From: Porticoccaceae bacterium UBA1117
GTDB lineage: Bacteria > Pseudomonadota > Gammaproteobacteria > Pseudomonadales > Porticoccaceae
Assembly: GCA_002313335.1 (NCBI GenBank)
Contig: DCBC01000116.1
Location: forward strand, 1-17,227
Length of the DNA: 17,227 bases
Direction: 5' to 3'
In this document: positions 15,597 through 17,227 of the stretch, in pieces
Numbering within the stretch: position 1 is the stretch's first letter
Layout: every line of letters starts with the position of its first letter
Notes under the pieces: generated by a model
What the model was told of the DNA's origin: nothing
Databases searched by the model: none
The model's input: the letters and a program-made list of their open reading frames with translations, nothing else
Position numbers and translations under genes: made by a program

Positions 15597-15625
15597 TCTA
15601 TAGCTCTAAAAGAATTGAGTGTCAG
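15597..15625 (-). promoter_or_regulatory. Promoter-like pair abutting the aminotransferase start
   Basis: CTGACA (plus 15620-15625), 17 bases, then TATAGA (plus 15597-15602) on the minus strand resemble a sigma70 promoter. The start codon follows only four bases after the -10, so transcription from here would begin within the ATG and give a leaderless or non-productive message. It may be fortuitous; see the distal site at 15798-15826. Confidence 0.2.
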
Positions 15626-15770
15626 ACTAAAGAATACCGTTAGGCATAAATTAAGTCTTATACCCTGATCGTGTTACTGTTTGAAATATTCAGCGCCAAT
15701 GCATAGTGGCGGCAAGGCCGCACAGTTATGACAAATTAATGGCTGTAAGTGTTGTGTTGCACGAGTTTTT

Positions 15771-15787
15771 TGACTGTGCTGTAGTCA
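15771..15787. promoter_or_regulatory. Operator-like palindrome TGACT-N7-AGTCA
   Basis: TGACT (15771-15775) and AGTCA (15783-15787) form a dyad, and the same half-sites recur at 15792-15796 (TGACT) and 15821-15825 (AGTCA). The palindrome lies just downstream of the start point predicted for the distal aminotransferase promoter, a position where a repressor could act. The regulator is unknown and the half-sites are short. Confidence 0.25.
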
Positions 15788-15797
15788 TAAGTGACTA

Positions 15798-15826
15798 ATA
15801 ATTATTTAAGCCCAACGTTTAGTCAA
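15798..15826 (-). promoter_or_regulatory. Candidate distal promoter for the aminotransferase
   Basis: On the minus strand TTGACT (plus 15821-15826) is followed after 17 bases by AATTAT (plus 15798-15803), matching five of six and four of six consensus positions. It would start a transcript near 15791 and give a leader of about 200 bases. The region 15593-15842 otherwise contains no gene I can support, only hairpins and this pair. Confidence 0.35.
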
Positions 15827-15839
15827 TAGTAGTCGCCCC

Positions 15840-15876
15840 AGCCTATTTGTAATCAAGTAACATCGGAAAATAGGCT
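15840..15876. repeat. Nine-base inverted repeat AGCCTATTT / AAATAGGCT
   Basis: The arms are 15840-15848 and 15868-15876, separated by 19 bases. The TAG stop of the small ORF at 15843-15983 lies inside the left arm. Neither side has a T-tract, so it is not a standard intrinsic terminator. It could act as a transcript-end hairpin for the serine hydrolase unit or as a protein-binding dyad. Confidence 0.4.
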
Positions 15877-15983
15877 TGTAGCGCGGGTACACGAGCCTTT
15901 ACTTCCTGCGCTGAAAACAGCACCTGGGTGTGCAAGTCATTGTGAGTAAAGTAAACGGACAACACCGTTGTGATATTCCTCAC
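15843..15983 (-). CDS. Small unrecognised ORF, 46 codons
   Basis: An open frame on the minus strand begins with GTG at 15983, just after an in-frame TAG, and ends TAG at 15843. It would encode 46 residues, with SVYFTHNDLHTQVLFSAQEV in the middle and a C-terminal part VPALQAYFPMLLDYK. The sequence has no obvious membrane segment or signal and I do not recognise a family. Codon choice looks like the neighbours. It starts 20 bases after the serine hydrolase stop, so it would be in the same transcript. The ribosome site for the first GTG is poor. A second GTG six codons later has GAGG 12 bases upstream. It may be a real small gene or a chance frame. Confidence 0.35.
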   Translation of the reverse strand: MRNITTVLSVYFTHNDLHTQVLFSAQEVKARVPALQAYFPMLLDYK

Positions 15984-16003
15984 TACCTATCGGGTTTAGA
16001 GGG

Positions 16004-17197
16004 TTACTTCTCTTGATCAATACTCTTGCGAACGGAATCAATGAATTCAAATCGCTGTTTGTTGAGCTCTTGTTCGGTGGCGTTCTCCCAATTACCATTA
16101 AAGACAACCACCAATTGCCTCTTTGGGTCTATGAAGATAGTTTGCCCAAAAATACCTCGCGCAGTAAAGCTACCATCGGCAAATGTCCACCATTGATAGC
16201 CATAGCCAAAGCCCGGATAGCCAATGTCAGCCTGTTTACTGGTAGCCGTTGCAAACCATCCATCAGGCAAAATAGACGTATTATTTATCGTGCCATCTTC
16301 CAATACAAAAAGACCATATCGCGCAAAATCGCGCAAGCTTGCTTGTATACAGCAACCGGACATCTCGATTCCATCCGGACTAAATAGCCAGCTTGCTTGG
16401 CTTTCCATACCAAATGGTTTCCAGATTTTTTCAGTTAAGTATTGTGACAGAGTGCGCCCGGTTGCTTGACTCACTAAGACTCCGATAAGATTCGTTTCCC
16501 CTGTGGAGTACTGCCACTGCTCCCCAGCAGGATAGGCTCTAGGTAGTTTGCGCATGTAACTTACTATGCTGGGAAGACCATCGTTTGACACATGAGTGCC
16601 AAATTTAGCAACATCAGACTGCGGATCACCATAGTCTTCATTCCACTGTACCCCAGATGTCATTGTAAGTAGCTGTGCGACAGTGACGTTATCATAGGCC
16701 GACCCTTGCATACCCTTAATATAGTCTGAAACACTGTCATCTAGACTCTTGATATAGCCTTCTTTGACAGCAATACCAACCAGGGTAGAAGTGAATGATT
16801 TGGCGACAGAAAAGCTTGTCCAACGTTTTTCTGGCGAATGCCCAAGGCCATATCGTTCATAGCGAACTTCACCATTATGCAGAATTAGCGCACCGGCCAG
16901 CTGCTGTTTGGCAAAAAAATTGTCCATGTCAATATCAAATACTAATGGCTCACCATCAGATAACTCTCTCAACGTGGGACTTGGTTCTATCACGCTTGAT
17001 TTCACCATCCATGGTACTTTATCCATCATTTTAAAGGCGGCCTCACGCTGACTTTGCGACCAAAATAAAAGATCATTGTTTTGTGGTGCTTCAGAAATAA
17101 GCGCACGCCAGTCTGGTCCAATAGAAGACCACCCGATGCCAGCGAGGAGTGCTAGTGTAATGCTCGTAATACCGATCCATTTAAATACTATTTTCAT
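16004..17197 (-). CDS. Serine hydrolase of the beta-lactamase/NylB-like family
   Basis: This 397-residue protein has an N-terminal hydrophobic segment (about 5-25) that would export it or anchor it to the inner membrane, with the enzyme in the periplasm. The penicillin-recognising fold motifs are SxxK at S130-V-A-K133 (SFSVAKSFTS), the tyrosine Y230 in QYSTGETN in place of the class C YxN, and a GIFGQTIFIDP segment in the position of the third motif. This set resembles 6-aminohexanoate-dimer hydrolase (NylB) and EstB-type esterases rather than true beta-lactamases. The natural substrate is unknown: esters, amides or peptidoglycan-like compounds are all possible. AGGA about ten bases upstream supports the ATG at 17197. 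Its promoter lies near or beyond the right edge. Confidence 0.9.
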   Translation of the reverse strand: MKIVFKWIGITSITLALLAGIGWSSIGPDWRALISEAPQNNDLLFWSQSQREAAFKMMDKVPWMVKSSVIEPSPTLRELSDGEPLVFDIDMDNFFAKQQLAGALILHNGEVRYERYGLGHSPEKRWTSFSVAKSFTSTLVGIAVKEGYIKSLDDSVSDYIKGMQGSAYDNVTVAQLLTMTSGVQWNEDYGDPQSDVAKFGTHVSNDGLPSIVSYMRKLPRAYPAGEQWQYSTGETNLIGVLVSQATGRTLSQYLTEKIWKPFGMESQASWLFSPDGIEMSGCCIQASLRDFARYGLFVLEDGTINNTSILPDGWFATATSKQADIGYPGFGYGYQWWTFADGSFTARGIFGQTIFIDPKRQLVVVFNGNWENATEQELNKQRFEFIDSVRKSIDQEK

Positions 17198-17227
17198 TTG
17201 GTACTGTCCTTTTTTGATTACGAGGTA

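Noticed and set aside
15706..15723. GC-rich hairpin as a transcription terminator
   Set aside because: No T-tract follows on either strand, so it is not an intrinsic terminator; it is reported instead as part of a possible leader structure.
15728..15788. 20-codon minus-strand frame from an ATG as a leader peptide
   Set aside because: It has no Shine-Dalgarno sequence, begins almost at the predicted transcript start, and its residues show no control-codon run.
16004..17197. True class C beta-lactamase (resistance gene)
   Set aside because: The SVAK and YST motifs fit the broader NylB/EstB serine hydrolases, and no KTG-type third motif is visible, so a resistance role is not supported.

Overview
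The window looks like chromosomal DNA of a moderately AT-rich marine-type gammaproteobacterium. The gene order hslV-hslU-DUF971 ... ubiE-ubiJ-ubiB-hisI-hisE-tatA-tatB-tatC is the one I know from Pseudomonas and relatives. The protein sequences (UbiB, TatC, HslV, YajQ, UbiE) read as typical gammaproteobacterial orthologues. A Cellvibrionales/SAR92-like origin is a guess from composition and gene content; the window contains no rRNA gene to settle it. I see no tRNA, IS element, CRISPR array or prophage.

Left part (1-4600). The 5' end of a DUF885-type lipoprotein gene leaves the window on the minus strand. Divergent from it is a plus-strand operon that starts with a clear TPP (THI-box) riboswitch. 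The operon encodes a TonB-dependent outer-membrane receptor, a small YkoF/MTH1187-type thiamine-binding protein, the inner-membrane thiamine transporter PnuT, a thiamine kinase (ThiK/aminoglycoside-phosphotransferase fold) and a methionine sulfoxide reductase B. The last four genes are packed with 0 to 32 bases of spacing or overlap. Read together they form a thiamine salvage route: outer-membrane import, inner-membrane import, trapping by phosphorylation, and feedback by TPP on the leader RNA. MsrB is the unexpected passenger.

Middle part (4600-6600). yajQ (minus) and a ychJ-like gene (plus) diverge from a short region holding a near-consensus sigma70 promoter for yajQ. An HSL-family alpha/beta hydrolase follows ychJ and converges on tatC. 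The two stop codons are the two arms of a perfect 16-base palindrome.

Right-centre (6563-14140), all minus strand. Transcription runs hslV-hslU-DUF971, then ubiE-ubiJ-ubiB, hisI-hisE and tatA-tatB-tatC. These encode the HslUV heat-shock protease, three ubiquinone biosynthesis proteins, two histidine enzymes and the twin-arginine translocase. Many junctions overlap by 1 to 8 bases. hslV has a sigma32-like heat-shock promoter and a TTG start chosen by a strong Shine-Dalgarno sequence.

Right end (14165-17197), minus strand. A class III (omega) aminotransferase gene lies next to a 411-base gap, and beyond the gap is a NylB/beta-lactamase-like serine hydrolase. The gap holds a candidate 46-codon ORF, an inverted repeat over that ORF's stop, a possible distal promoter with an operator-like palindrome, and two mutually exclusive hairpins in the aminotransferase leader.

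The most interesting material is the riboswitch-controlled thiamine salvage operon with its unusual gene complement. Next come the sequence-level regulatory details: sigma32 site, stop-codon palindrome and small ORF.
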